From NCBI GenBank assembly GCA_004293365.1, contig RDYN01000057.1, positions 1-35,834 of the forward strand: 35,834 bases of DNA, read 5' to 3'. A model generated the notes under the pieces. That model was not told the origin of the DNA. It saw nothing but the letters and a program-made list of their open reading frames with translations, and searched no databases. Every line of letters starts with the position of its first letter. Within the stretch, counting starts at the first letter, position 1. A program made the translations under genes and the position numbers. This DNA comes from Oscillatoriales cyanobacterium. Lineage in GTDB: Bacteria; Cyanobacteriota; Cyanobacteriia; Cyanobacteriales; Microcoleaceae. Positions 25,349 through 34,206 of this stretch are shown here, one piece after another.

Positions 25349-26587
25349 TTAGTTAATAGATGCCAAAATGTGCTGGTAAGCATCGATGGTTTGTCGGGCG
25401 ATCGCCTCCCAGTTATAATACTTTTTGGCATAAGCTTGCGCGTTAAAGCCCCTGCGCTGCCTTTCCGGTGGTGACAGGAGTGCTGATGCGATCGCGCGGG
25501 CGATCGCCCCTACCTCCAGAGGCGCAACCCAACCCGCTTCTGCTTGCTGGATGTCATCGGAAATATAAACGCGATCGGAAATAACAACAGGTACACCCGC
25601 AGCCATCGCTTCTGCAACAGCAATACCAAAGTTTTCGTAATAAGAAGGCAACACAAATAAGTCAGCTTTTCTCAACAGTGCAATTTTTGAATCACCGCTA
25701 ACAAAACCCGTTATTGTCGTAAATTTTCCTAAGCTTGAATTTTGTATTTGTTCTTTAATCTTACTTTCATAATCGGCATCTTGTGGATTGGAACCTGCTA
25801 AAATAAACTGAAAGTTTATGCCATTCTTTAAAATAGTTTCTAGTGCCGAAATCAGCAATTCTAATCCTTTTTTAGGCTCAATTCGCGACAAAAATAATAT
25901 GATTGGTATTTCCGAATCAGGCAATATTTTAGGGTACAAATCTGCCGTCACCCCCAATGGAATAACCAAATCTTGTGGCAAAAAATCCTGTGACACAGGC
26001 ATCTTGCCTGTGCTATCTAATGGCAAAAAATCCTGTGAAACAGGCATCTTGCCTGTGCTATCCAAACCAAACCTTTCTGAAATTTTAGCTTCTTGTTTGC
26101 TAGTAAAATGAATTGCTGCCGCACCTGCTAAATTAGGGCGTTCTAAGATTGCCGCATAAATCTGTTTTAAGAACTTTTTTTTCTGCAAGTCTGCGGGGTC
26201 AAGCATACCGCAGGGACGCATAATATAGGGTAACTTGTGATACCTGGCAATTGTAGCAGCAAAAGTAGTTACTGGCGAGAACAAAGCGTGAATGTGAGCG
26301 AGGTCAAATTGCCGCGCATTTTGATTTAACCACTGCAATAACGAGAGTGAAAACTTATATCTGCGGAAGGGAGAACAGCGGAAGTAAATAATCTGATAGC
26401 CGTTTTGTTTTATGGGTTGATTTAAGGGTACATCTAAGGGATGTTGACCGATATCTCCGTTAGAATCTGTAGTGATAATTGTGACATCAATGCCTTGGGA
26501 AGCGAGGGCAGCAGAAAGTCCCAGTACCATTTGACTCGGGCCGCCGTAGACGAGCGAAATTGAGGGGATAATTTGAAGGATTCGCAT
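25349..26587 (-). CDS. Glycosyltransferase family 4, with an in-frame repeat insertion
   Basis: A 412-residue GT-B retaining glycosyltransferase. The N-terminus MRILQIIPSISLVYGGPSQM has the GGP glycan-acceptor loop. The C-terminal nucleotide-sugar site has IILFLSRIEPKKGLELL and the E-x7-E region NFGIAVAEAMAAGVPVVISD. It probably adds a sugar to a surface polysaccharide. Between SKQEAKISERFG and LVIPLGV lies a 30-residue insertion made of two copies of a 15-residue unit (LDSTGKMPVSQDFLP), coded by the dispersed hairpin repeat at 25977-26066; relatives normally have only a few residues here. The frame survives, and the insert lies in the linker between the two Rossmann halves. It is convergent with the TPR-TerD gene. 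Confidence 0.9.
   Translation of the reverse strand: MRILQIIPSISLVYGGPSQMVLGLSAALASQGIDVTIITTDSNGDIGQHPLDVPLNQPIKQNGYQIIYFRCSPFRRYKFSLSLLQWLNQNARQFDLAHIHALFSPVTTFAATIARYHKLPYIMRPCGMLDPADLQKKKFLKQIYAAILERPNLAGAAAIHFTSKQEAKISERFGLDSTGKMPVSQDFLPLDSTGKMPVSQDFLPQDLVIPLGVTADLYPKILPDSEIPIILFLSRIEPKKGLELLISALETILKNGINFQFILAGSNPQDADYESKIKEQIQNSSLGKFTTITGFVSGDSKIALLRKADLFVLPSYYENFGIAVAEAMAAGVPVVISDRVYISDDIQQAEAGWVAPLEVGAIARAIASALLSPPERQRRGFNAQAYAKKYYNWEAIARQTIDAYQHILASIN
25977..26066. repeat. 2 x 45-bp dispersed hairpin repeat inside a coding sequence
   Basis: Units 25977-26021 and 26022-26066 differ at only a few bases and share the core CAGGCATCTTGCCTGT with intergenic repeats at 16876-17024 and 18745-18807. 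Unit length 45 bp preserves the frame of the host glycosyltransferase gene. Confidence 0.93.
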
Positions 26588-26685
26588 GATTAGCCGTTGC
26601 CTTAGTTGCGGTAGCTGGTTATGTTATTATATAAAAAATTGCAAATTTTGCACCTTATACCAATTTAGGCGATCGGAGGCACGTT
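26588..26685. promoter_or_regulatory. Divergent gap: glycosyltransferase / RloA-like gene
   Basis: A 98-bp A/T-rich stretch between divergent starts that should hold both promoters. GGAGG at 26675-26679 lies 6 bases before the ATG at 26686 and is a strong ribosome site for the RloA-like gene. Confidence 0.55.
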
Positions 26686-27960
26686 ATGCTGATTGGATTC
26701 AGCGCCGGCAACTATAAATCTTTTAAAGAAACTGTCACCCTCAGCATGGTAGCTTCGTCAATCACGGAGGAAGACAAAGAGCTGGACGAAAATAATGTAT
26801 TTGTAATTGACCGTAAATTAAAATTGCTTAAAAGTGCTGCTATTTATGGAGCCAATGCCAGCGGCAAAAGCAATCTTGTTGCTGCTATTAGCTTTATGAA
26901 ATGGTTTGTCCTCAACTCATCCAAAGAAACGCAAGTTTCAGAGGCGATCGATATTGAGGCGTTCAGGCTAAGCACAGAGACAGAAAAAGAGCCATCCTTC
27001 TTTGAAATCGTTTTCCTGCTAGAAGGCAAAAATTTTAGGTATGGTTTTGAGGTGAACGCTGAGCAGGTTGTTTCTGAGTGGTTGTTTCAAACTGACGATC
27101 GTGCAGAAAAAATGCTTTTTGAACGGGATTTTGACAATTTTATATTAGATGATTTTCCGGAGGGGCAAGGTATTAGCGATAAAACCCGAAGCAATGCTTT
27201 ATTTATTTCTGTTGTTGCACAATTTAATGGTAAACTTTCTGGCAAAATTCTGCTGTGGTTCAGTAAAACTTTGCAATTGATATCAGGCTTGCAAGATAGG
27301 CAATACCGCAAGGAAACTTTAGAGTCTTTTGAGAACGATCGCCACAGGCATGATATTATTGAATTCATCAAAAAATTAGACTTGGGTATTGCTGATATCG
27401 AAATCACAAATCAACCTGTATTTATTATTTCCAATAATACAGCATTATATGGTAATTCCTACGGTAGTTTATATCCTATTTCTGAAAGCAAACCAACCGT
27501 GAAAACAGTTCATCGGAAATATGATGCTGACGGTAAGCAGACTGCTATAGAAATATTCGATATTGAAAAGCATGAGTCTGAGGGAACAAACAAATTGTTT
27601 GCATTAGCAGGGCTGCTTCTCGATACTTTGAGGATAGGAAAGATTTTATTCATAGATGAACTTGATGCCCGACTACATCCGTTGATTACTCGCGAATTAA
27701 TCTGCTTATTCAATTCTAACGAGACTAATCCGCACAACGCACAGCTTATATTTACGACACACGACACAAACTTGCTCAGTAGCAAGACTTTTCGCAAGGA
27801 TCAAGTATGGTTTACTGAAAAGGATAACAAGGGCGCTACTGATTTGTATTCTTTGGTAGAGTATAAAGTAGGAAAAGATGCCTCATTTGAAGACGATTAT
27901 ATTATCGGTAAGTATGGCGCTATCCCTTTTATTGGTAATTTCAAAGAACTAATAGGTTAA
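26686..27960 (+). CDS. RloA-like AAA ATPase of an AbiL-type defence pair
   Basis: A 424-residue SMC/OLD-like ATPase. Walker A is GANASGKS (55-62), an ABC-like signature region is near SEGTNKLFALAG (about 298-309), Walker B is ILFIDELDARLHP (Asp324, Glu325) and a switch His359 is in FTTHDTNLL. It is paired with RloB 4 bp downstream, the arrangement of RloA/RloB and of lactococcal AbiLi/AbiLii. In such systems the ATPase is thought to sense infection and control the partner effector; the trigger is unknown here. The start ATG has GGAGG 6 bases upstream. The pair holds no complete GCGATCGC octamer although flanking genes do, which fits acquisition by transfer. Confidence 0.88.
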   Translation: MLIGFSAGNYKSFKETVTLSMVASSITEEDKELDENNVFVIDRKLKLLKSAAIYGANASGKSNLVAAISFMKWFVLNSSKETQVSEAIDIEAFRLSTETEKEPSFFEIVFLLEGKNFRYGFEVNAEQVVSEWLFQTDDRAEKMLFERDFDNFILDDFPEGQGISDKTRSNALFISVVAQFNGKLSGKILLWFSKTLQLISGLQDRQYRKETLESFENDRHRHDIIEFIKKLDLGIADIEITNQPVFIISNNTALYGNSYGSLYPISESKPTVKTVHRKYDADGKQTAIEIFDIEKHESEGTNKLFALAGLLLDTLRIGKILFIDELDARLHPLITRELICLFNSNETNPHNAQLIFTTHDTNLLSSKTFRKDQVWFTEKDNKGATDLYSLVEYKVGKDASFEDDYIIGKYGAIPFIGNFKELIG

Positions 27961-27964
27961 CTTG

Positions 27965-28597
27965 ATGAGTAAAAAGAGTTCATCTCGAAGCAAGATTGAT
28001 TACTACAATCGAAAAGATAAAAGTAGAAGATGGTTTTTAATAGTGTGTGAAGGTGAGAAAACAGAACCAAACTATTTTAAAAAATTTTCGGTAGATGCAA
28101 GGGTAATCAACCTTGATATCAAGGGAGAAGGGAAAAACACGAGGAGTTTAGTTGAAAAAGCTATTGAGTTAAAAAATAAGTCAGAATACGACGGAAGCGA
28201 TCGATTTTGGTGTGTGTTAGATCGCGATATTAACGGTAAAAATTCTAACGACGCGCAAAATTTTAATGCAGCTATGACTCTTGCCAAAAATAACGAGATT
28301 AAAGTAGCATACTCCAATGATGCTTTTGAACTTTGGTATTTACTACATTTCCATTTTTATAATACTGGAATTTCTCGCAAGGATTATCAAAATATGTTGA
28401 CAAAGTTGCTGGGACACGAGTATCAGAAAAACAGCGAGACGATTTACGAGGAACTGAAAAGCAAACAGCAGGATGCGATTAAACACGCAAAAAAGCTTTT
28501 ATTGGAATACAATCGCCCTAATCCTGAAAGTGATAATCCTTCAACAACAGTGCATCTGCTAGTGGAAGAACTTAATAGTTTTATTCCTAAGAGTTGA
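27965..28597 (+). CDS. rloB: RloB / AbiLii family protein, TOPRIM-like effector
   Basis: A 210-residue RloB protein. TOPRIM-like acidic sites are visible: Glu29 in VCEGEKTEPNYF, and Asp86-x-Asp88 in CVLDRDING. The diagnostic SNDAFELWYLLHF is at 117-129. The fold suggests metal-dependent nuclease or RNA-acting toxin activity released by the ATPase partner; that is inference from family relationship. The ATG at 27965 is preferred to the TTG at 27962. A 4-bp gap to rloA implies co-transcription and coupled translation. This two-gene cassette interrupts a run of minus-strand glycosyltransferases. Confidence 0.9.
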   Translation: MSKKSSSRSKIDYYNRKDKSRRWFLIVCEGEKTEPNYFKKFSVDARVINLDIKGEGKNTRSLVEKAIELKNKSEYDGSDRFWCVLDRDINGKNSNDAQNFNAAMTLAKNNEIKVAYSNDAFELWYLLHFHFYNTGISRKDYQNMLTKLLGHEYQKNSETIYEELKSKQQDAIKHAKKLLLEYNRPNPESDNPSTTVHLLVEELNSFIPKS

Positions 28598-28802
28598 TGA
28601 ATTTTGACACGATATACCTTAAATATACTTGGTATTAGCACAATTTGACTTCTTCTCATGAGTCTGTGTGTCCCATAGGCGAGATAAAATTTATCCGATC
28701 GGGCTAACCCAAGGGTGTTGTGATACGATCGAGCAAGATTAATCATGCAGAATACCAAAAATGACTGTTCATTTTTAAGTAACTTTAGGAGTTGAATCAA
28801 AA

Positions 28803-29435
28803 ATGGCTAAACAATCTCTGTTACTGATGCCGATCGCAATTTCGATGTTAGCCGCCATTAGTTATCCGACAACCAATGCAGCCGCTACCGCCGAAGTACC
28901 GCCATTACAGCCAACAGCATCAGCTATAACCGTCGCACAGAATCCCATTCCCAGGGACACCAATAAACAGCTTCCTGACGTGCCAGCGAAGCTACAAGTG
29001 CCTGCTGGTAATGCTTTGATCTCCCAAATATCAGCCAAAGGCGTACAAATTTACGTGTGTCAAGCCAAAACGGGCGATCGCACTCAATTTGAATGGACAT
29101 TAAAAGCACCGGAAGCTGATTTATTTAGTGCAAGTGGCGCATTAGTTGGCAAACATTACGGTGGCCCAACTTGGGAGTATACTAAAGACAAGAGTAAAGT
29201 CGTTGGCGAAGTAAAAGAACGTGTTGATTCGCCCGATCGCACTACCATTCCTTGGGTGCTACTAAGTGCCAAAAGCAATGAAGGTAACGGCTTATTTAGC
29301 AAAGTTACCTATATCCAGCGGGTAAATACTAAAGGTGGTAAAGCCCCAGCTACCGGATGCGATTCCTCAAAACAAAATAGCACTGTCCGTGTGGATTACA
29401 CGGCAGATTACTACTTCTTTACTGCCAATAAGTAA
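28803..29435 (+). CDS. DUF3455 exported protein
   Basis: A 210-residue protein with a signal peptide (about residues 1-27, LLLMPIAISMLAAISY, Ala-rich cleavage region). The mature domain fits DUF3455: VPAGNALISQISAKGVQIYVCQ, FEWTLKAPEADLF, GKHYGGPTWEY, SKVVGEVKERVDSPD, IPWVLLSAKSNEGNGLFSKV, then TYIQRVNTKGGKAPATGCD and a closing YTADYYFF. It likely acts outside the cytoplasm; the role is unknown. AGGAG at 28787-28791 lies 11 bases before the ATG, a somewhat long spacing. It is separated by 205 bp from the RloB gene, so it is probably independent of it. Confidence 0.85.
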   Translation: MAKQSLLLMPIAISMLAAISYPTTNAAATAEVPPLQPTASAITVAQNPIPRDTNKQLPDVPAKLQVPAGNALISQISAKGVQIYVCQAKTGDRTQFEWTLKAPEADLFSASGALVGKHYGGPTWEYTKDKSKVVGEVKERVDSPDRTTIPWVLLSAKSNEGNGLFSKVTYIQRVNTKGGKAPATGCDSSKQNSTVRVDYTADYYFFTANK

Positions 29436-29455
29436 TACGCTTGTTAAAAGGTTTT

Positions 29456-29582
29456 ACGGGTGCATCTCAATGGAAGCAAATATATTTGTAGGGGCGAAGC
29501 ATGACCTCCATGAATATAAGATTATAACTAATAACTTATATGCGGTCATGCTTCTTCAGGCTTCAAAAACCAGATACACCCG
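29456..29582. repeat. MITE-like inverted-repeat element, 127 bp
   Basis: Outer arms cgggtgcatct (29457-29467) and agatacacccg (29572-29582) match with one mismatch; inner arms gaagcatgacc (29496-29506) and ggtcatgcttc (29544-29554) are perfect. It is non-coding. It is followed at 29586-29637 by a decayed GCGGACT/AGTCC repeat. Confidence 0.65.
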
Positions 29583-29787
29583 GACTTCGGACTTCAGTCA
29601 TTTCTTGGATGCGGACTAAAGTCCTCACTACGAACCGTAAAGCAAAAGTGAGATGCTCCCGGTTTTGCTGCAAAAGAAGTGTTTGGTTTATTTGCACGAA
29701 TCCTTGAATAATCCAGGTGCGTCGCTATGAGATTGTTAATATGTAGTTAGGACTTTTTGATGCGACACACCCTAGGACTTCTACCTT

Positions 29788-30960
29788 CTACTGCAAAAGT
29801 TGTTTGTAAAAATCTAATAACTGCTCAGCTAAAGCTTGATTTGTATAATTGCTCATGGCTCTATGATAACCCCGATCGCCCAAATCAGCAGCAAAATCCC
29901 GCCCTTCCATCAATTGCTGCAAACAATCGCGCAAAATCCCTGCATTTCCCTCCGGGAAGACTAACCCCGCATCGCCGATAACGTGGGGAATTTCCCCGCA
30001 ATCGGAACCGATAACCGGAATTTTACACGCCATCGCTTCAATTAAAACATGACCGAATTGTTCTTTCCAGCCCACGGTAGTCAAAGTTTTGAATTTATAG
30101 CTGGTTTGCGAGGGCAATACCAAACAGTTCATTAAGTTAATGTAGGGGGGTATTGCTTCGTGGGAAACGCTTTCTACCCAGATAATTCTGTCGCTGATGC
30201 CCCATTCTCTACATTTTTGTTCGAGGTGCGATCGCAATTTTCCTTGTCCTACCAACAGCCACTTCCAAGAGCGTTCTTTCAACCCTGCCAATGATTCAGC
30301 TAAAGTTAGCAGTCCTTTTTCTTCTACAAATCGCCCTACAAATCCTACCACAAAATCGGTCGGTTTAATGCCAAATTTTATGGACAACTCAATATCTTTA
30401 GCAGCAGGGACAAACAATTTTTCATCTACTCCCAGTTGGGGCATTACTGCCATCGCACCTCTGTAGCCCCGCTGGTGCAAAATTTTAGATCCGTCTAGGT
30501 TGCCTGCAATAATGCCGTCGGTATTCTGAAGATTGCAATTTTCTAATACGGAAATAGGCCATTTCAATTCATAGGATAGGTTCCACCAGGTAAATAATAT
30601 ATTTTTGGCTTGGAGTTTGAGCAATTTGTTGAGTATAATTAATTGGCTGTAGGCTAGGGATTTTGAACCTTGTTCGACTTGGATGATCTGCGGCTTGAAT
30701 TCCTGTAAAAGTCTAATTATATCTGTGCCAAATGTTAGCAAGCCTTGATTGTTTTGACTGAAATTCGAGATGGGAACTATTTTAAATGAGTCTTCTTGAT
30801 AAAATTCGGTTTCGATGATTTTATTTTGTACGCCTCCGGGTTTCCATCGTCGCGGAACTACAATTGTTACTTCAATATCGGGTTCTAGGTTGGCTAATAT
30901 TTTGAATTTTTCCCGATTTATGTCAACTATATAGGTATGGCTGGCAACCAAAATTCTCAT
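29788..30960 (-). CDS. Glycosyltransferase family 4
   Basis: A 390-residue GT-B enzyme. The C-terminal half shows VVGFVGRFVEEKGLLTLAES (nucleotide-sugar domain start), WLLVGQGKL, RIIWVESVSHEAIPPYINLM and the E-x7-E type region FGHVLIEAMACKIPVIGSD ending CGEIPHVIG. The N-terminus MRILVASHTYIVDINREKF is typical of GT4 proteins that act on wide substrates. It probably transfers a hexose or related sugar in surface polysaccharide assembly, at the cytoplasmic face. It lies upstream of no close partner, the next minus-strand gene being 214 bp away across a repeat dimer. Donor and acceptor are not readable. Confidence 0.9.
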   Translation of the reverse strand: MRILVASHTYIVDINREKFKILANLEPDIEVTIVVPRRWKPGGVQNKIIETEFYQEDSFKIVPISNFSQNNQGLLTFGTDIIRLLQEFKPQIIQVEQGSKSLAYSQLIILNKLLKLQAKNILFTWWNLSYELKWPISVLENCNLQNTDGIIAGNLDGSKILHQRGYRGAMAVMPQLGVDEKLFVPAAKDIELSIKFGIKPTDFVVGFVGRFVEEKGLLTLAESLAGLKERSWKWLLVGQGKLRSHLEQKCREWGISDRIIWVESVSHEAIPPYINLMNCLVLPSQTSYKFKTLTTVGWKEQFGHVLIEAMACKIPVIGSDCGEIPHVIGDAGLVFPEGNAGILRDCLQQLMEGRDFAADLGDRGYHRAMSNYTNQALAEQLLDFYKQLLQ

Positions 30961-31001
30961 TTTTTAACGAGCGAGCATTAGCTAGCAATTAGTAGTTAGA
31001 T

Positions 31002-31165
31002 TTGTTTGTAGTAAGGACTTTAGTCCTTCTTGACTAAACGCTGGAGAGAGGACTGAAGTCCTCACTACGAACTTAGATAAAGATTGTTTGTAGTAAGGAC
31101 TTTAGTCCTTCTTGACTAAACACTGAAGAGAGGACTGAAGTCCTCACTACGAACTTAGATAAAGA
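31002..31165. repeat. 82-bp hairpin repeat in tandem duplicate
   Basis: Units 31002-31083 and 31084-31165 are nearly identical. Each is an inverted pair (gtagtaaggactttagtcc and ggactgaagtcctcactac) around a short spacer. Variant of the GCGGACTTCAGTCCGC family. Confidence 0.93.
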
Positions 31166-31174
31166 TTGAATTAA

Positions 31175-32146
31175 TTATAAGTTGGTGCGATCTTGATTGG
31201 TGTAAATTTGTCCGTCAGTCCACAGAGATTTGATGAGTGTGATGATAGCGCTAATCAAGCCGAGGATATAAAAGGTAAGTCGAATAATGATTTTAATGGG
31301 CGATCGGCTTTTATGACAAGGCGGATTCCCCAAAACGTGGCAGTCAAAGAGTTTGGCGAAAAATCGCAGGCATTGAAAGGGTGTTAAATTTTTCAATCCC
31401 ATGAGGAAGTGGTTGTGATAAAAAGTGATTTGATATTCGATCGATCGCGTGCTGACATCGTGACATCCGCCGCTCTCCTCCGCCAAGTGAACTAAACAGG
31501 CACTGGGATCGTACCAAATTTTCATGTTAGTCGATCGCAATCTCAAACAAAAATCCGACTCCTCCCGCACCGCACTCCCTACAAACCGCTCGTCAAACGT
31601 CAAACCCCACTCGGCAAAAACTGAGGAGCGAAACGACATATTGCAGCCTCTAGCCGACAGCACCTGCTGCGGTTTTACTGTATGCACCAAATCGATAAAA
31701 TACCAAGCAATACCCGCATCCATCGCTTCTGGGGGCAAAAAGTCGATCGTCAAATCGCCTCCAGAATTACCCAGTTTCATTCTGTCAAACACCCTACCCG
31801 CCACACATCCCACATCCGGTTTTGCTAAATAATTGCCAGCATGAGCCGCCAAAAAACCATCCGGCAATTGTACATCATCATCAATAAATAAAATAATCTC
31901 TCCCACAGCGCGCCGCACAGCATAATTTCGAGCTCCCGGTAAACTCGCCCAATCTACCGGAAACCACCGAATTTTCCCCGCAGTTGCCAATTCCTCTAAA
32001 TAAACTTGAGTTTCCGATTCGTGAGTGCGAGTTTGATCGATTACCAGCACTTCAAAATTCGGGTAATTTTGCCGAATCGCGTCAGCCAATGTCTCGCGCA
32101 GGGGTTGCTCGCGGTTGTAGGTAGGTATCACAACAGAAATCATCAT
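31175..32146 (-). CDS. Glycosyltransferase family 2
   Basis: A 323-residue GT-A enzyme. The N-terminus SVVIPTYNREQPLRETL is the GT2 start, the metal/nucleotide site is LFIDDDVQLPDGFL, and an acceptor-region RGCNMSFRSSVFAEWG precedes VREESDFCLRLR. A hydrophobic C-terminal segment (about 290-310, LTFYILGLISAIITLIKSLW) suggests a membrane anchor. The start is one of two adjacent ATG codons. Its stop codon lies 10 bp from the end of the 82-bp repeat dimer. It lies 18 bp downstream of the next gene on the same strand, so the two are likely co-transcribed. It probably adds a sugar to a lipid-linked or growing surface glycan. Confidence 0.9.
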   Translation of the reverse strand: MMISVVIPTYNREQPLRETLADAIRQNYPNFEVLVIDQTRTHESETQVYLEELATAGKIRWFPVDWASLPGARNYAVRRAVGEIILFIDDDVQLPDGFLAAHAGNYLAKPDVGCVAGRVFDRMKLGNSGGDLTIDFLPPEAMDAGIAWYFIDLVHTVKPQQVLSARGCNMSFRSSVFAEWGLTFDERFVGSAVREESDFCLRLRSTNMKIWYDPSACLVHLAEESGGCHDVSTRSIEYQITFYHNHFLMGLKNLTPFQCLRFFAKLFDCHVLGNPPCHKSRSPIKIIIRLTFYILGLISAIITLIKSLWTDGQIYTNQDRTNL

Positions 32147-32164
32147 TTGCAGTTGCCGCTTTAA

Positions 32165-33814
32165 TTATTTCTCTAAACGCCAAAGCCAGACATCGCCCGG
32201 TTTATAAATTGGCGTGATTTTATATTTTTGCACTTTTTCTAGTTCAAATCGCAATAGCTCGGTGCTTCTGTAGAGAAATACATCGCTGAAACCCTCAGGA
32301 ATTTTAACTTGCTCGGGTTTCACTGCGAGCAAAAGCTCTACTTGCGGCTTCAGTAAATAGCTGACAGACAGTATTTTTCCGGTGATGTTGTTGCCTCCGT
32401 GACAGATTACTAACGGTTTTTTTGATTGATTCACAATCGCGGCTATTGAGGGATTATATTTGGTGCTAGAAGGATACTTGTTCCACCAAAGTTGGGACTG
32501 TGAACTGACGGCACAAGAAACTATTTCACTCGATATTAGGGCTATTAAACCGAGCTGCCAGAGTTTTTGTTTTCGGGGATTGGTGGCTGCTGAAATTTTA
32601 GCGGTGAACAGGTAGGCAACAGCTAGCTGGATTCCTAAAATATAGGGAACTAGATAGCGATCGGCAACACCTCCCACTGCTATCAATAATATCGCTGTAA
32701 TTCCGATCTCTGTCAAGACAAACAGCCAAACTCCTTTGGGACTTGAGTAGCAAAGCAAGTAGATTGAATGTACAACAGCTAATATCAATAGAATAGCTAC
32801 AATTAGTCTTATTATTAAATCAGTGGTATTGCTGGAACCTAATTTGATGATTCCACCCGCCCAATGGATGTCAATTAAATTGCGACAGGTGATAATAATT
32901 AAAGGTTTAAGTGAAGATATAGCCGACAAAGAAAGATGGGGCAAGCCTACTGTTGCAGCGACTTTTGGCGAGTTATAAACTAATACAAAAATCCAAGGAG
33001 CGAAAATGAGTGTTGCTGCCGCTGAAGCTAGTAAATAAGCAATTAATGTTTGGCGAAAACGCAAATTTTCAGTTATAATTACGTAGATACCGTGGGCTAA
33101 TATTACTAAAAAAAATAATAAACTACAATACAGTCCTACAGTCAGGGCGATCGCATAAATCAACCAAACGGCTTTGCTCAATTTAGATGTGGATTTAAAT
33201 GTAGATTTAAATGTGGCGGGAGATTTTTGTAGGGCGATCGCCCGCAGCAGAATGGCGTTTGACAGCAAGACGAGGACAGCAAACATCATGTACGGCCTTG
33301 CCTCTTGCGCGTACAAGACGTGAAAAGGCGATACAGCCATGATTGTCACAGCCATCCATCCCGCACGTCGAGAGCGAAATAATTCCCAGCACAGCCAATA
33401 AACGCTCGGAAAAATCAACAAACTCATCCAAGCGGAAAGACTTCTGACAGTCGCCACTTGCGGGCCGAACCACTGCACCCAAAATCTGGCTAAAATAAAA
33501 TATAGCGGCGGTAGTTGAGGTTCTTCTGTTGCTAAACCTTTAACAGTATCCAACCAACTTTTTTCGGGATTTATCTGCTGGTATTTCCGCTGCAAATCTT
33601 GAACGCTAATTATTTTCCCTTGAAAATCTTGCTGCACCATTTCCGTCCAGGTGTAGCCAGAAATTCGCAGCGAGGTGATAGATTCGTCGAAGGAGTAGAC
33701 TTTGCGATCGAGGTTTGTAAAGCGAAAAAATATCCCAGTTATTAATATGATGACAATTAAAAACTTTAACCAAATTCGATGCACGCGCCCATTTTTTATT
33801 GATTTGGTTTTCAT
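32165..33814 (-). CDS. Membrane glycosyltransferase, GT39/ArnT-like
   Basis: A 549-residue polytopic protein with a hydrophobic helix at about 17-32, then an external loop holding Asp43-Glu44 (YSFDESITSLR), as in GT-C enzymes where an acidic pair near the first loop is catalytic. About ten further hydrophobic segments follow, and a soluble C-terminal part of about 100 residues. Such enzymes move a sugar from a polyprenyl-phosphate donor to a glycan, lipid or protein outside the membrane. Located 18 bp upstream of the GT2 gene in the same direction, it fits a surface-polysaccharide unit. The acceptor is unknown. Confidence 0.85.
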   Translation of the reverse strand: MKTKSIKNGRVHRIWLKFLIVIILITGIFFRFTNLDRKVYSFDESITSLRISGYTWTEMVQQDFQGKIISVQDLQRKYQQINPEKSWLDTVKGLATEEPQLPPLYFILARFWVQWFGPQVATVRSLSAWMSLLIFPSVYWLCWELFRSRRAGWMAVTIMAVSPFHVLYAQEARPYMMFAVLVLLSNAILLRAIALQKSPATFKSTFKSTSKLSKAVWLIYAIALTVGLYCSLLFFLVILAHGIYVIITENLRFRQTLIAYLLASAAATLIFAPWIFVLVYNSPKVAATVGLPHLSLSAISSLKPLIIITCRNLIDIHWAGGIIKLGSSNTTDLIIRLIVAILLILAVVHSIYLLCYSSPKGVWLFVLTEIGITAILLIAVGGVADRYLVPYILGIQLAVAYLFTAKISAATNPRKQKLWQLGLIALISSEIVSCAVSSQSQLWWNKYPSSTKYNPSIAAIVNQSKKPLVICHGGNNITGKILSVSYLLKPQVELLLAVKPEQVKIPEGFSDVFLYRSTELLRFELEKVQKYKITPIYKPGDVWLWRLEK

Positions 33815-33940
33815 AAAATCAGCAGAAATGGGGAAATGAAGAAAGAAGGATTCAGTTCTTTAGTCGAGAGGTAATAAGGATGAGGTAATAAGAATGAGAA
33901 AGTGGTTTCAATATTCCCTATATTTCTCTAGAGGGAATCG

Positions 33941-34150
33941 GTGTCAACTACCAGGCTAAAATCCTTCATAAATGTCGCTTTTAGCAGAGCCTAGATCCCC
34001 CCTAACCCCCCTTAATAAGGGGGGGACAAGAGTATTCTCTTTCGTCAACCCCTACTCCCCAACAACCAGGGGGAGTAGGGGGTATGCGAGGGAGATCGGG
34101 CAAGAGGCGATCGACTAGAGATACAAAGCATTTCACACTTAAGTTAACAC
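33941..34150. mobile_element. MITE-like element, copy 2 (GTGTCAAC...GTTAACAC)
   Basis: A 210-bp non-coding element with the same ends as the copy at 4841-5042: gtgtcaactaccag start, tagatccccccta block, gggggac centre, aagttaacac end. The terminus has one change (GTTAACAC). It lies between the GT39-like gene and the heptamer array after glmM. Confidence 0.7.
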
Positions 34151-34155
34151 TTTAT

Positions 34156-34206
34156 TCTTCCTTCTTCCCTCTTCCTTCTTCCTTCTTCCTTCTTCCTTCT
34201 TCCTTC
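34156..34206. repeat. Heptamer tandem array (TTCCTTC)n ending at the glmM stop codon
   Basis: About seven copies of TTCCTTC/TTCTTCC, with minor interruptions. The array overlaps the last bases of the glmM stop on the opposite strand, mirroring the arrangement at 911-1010. Confidence 0.9.

Noticed and set aside
28444..28800. 118-codon minus-strand open frame overlapping the RloB gene
   Set aside because: Mostly antisense to RloB, whose motifs are clear; no independent support.
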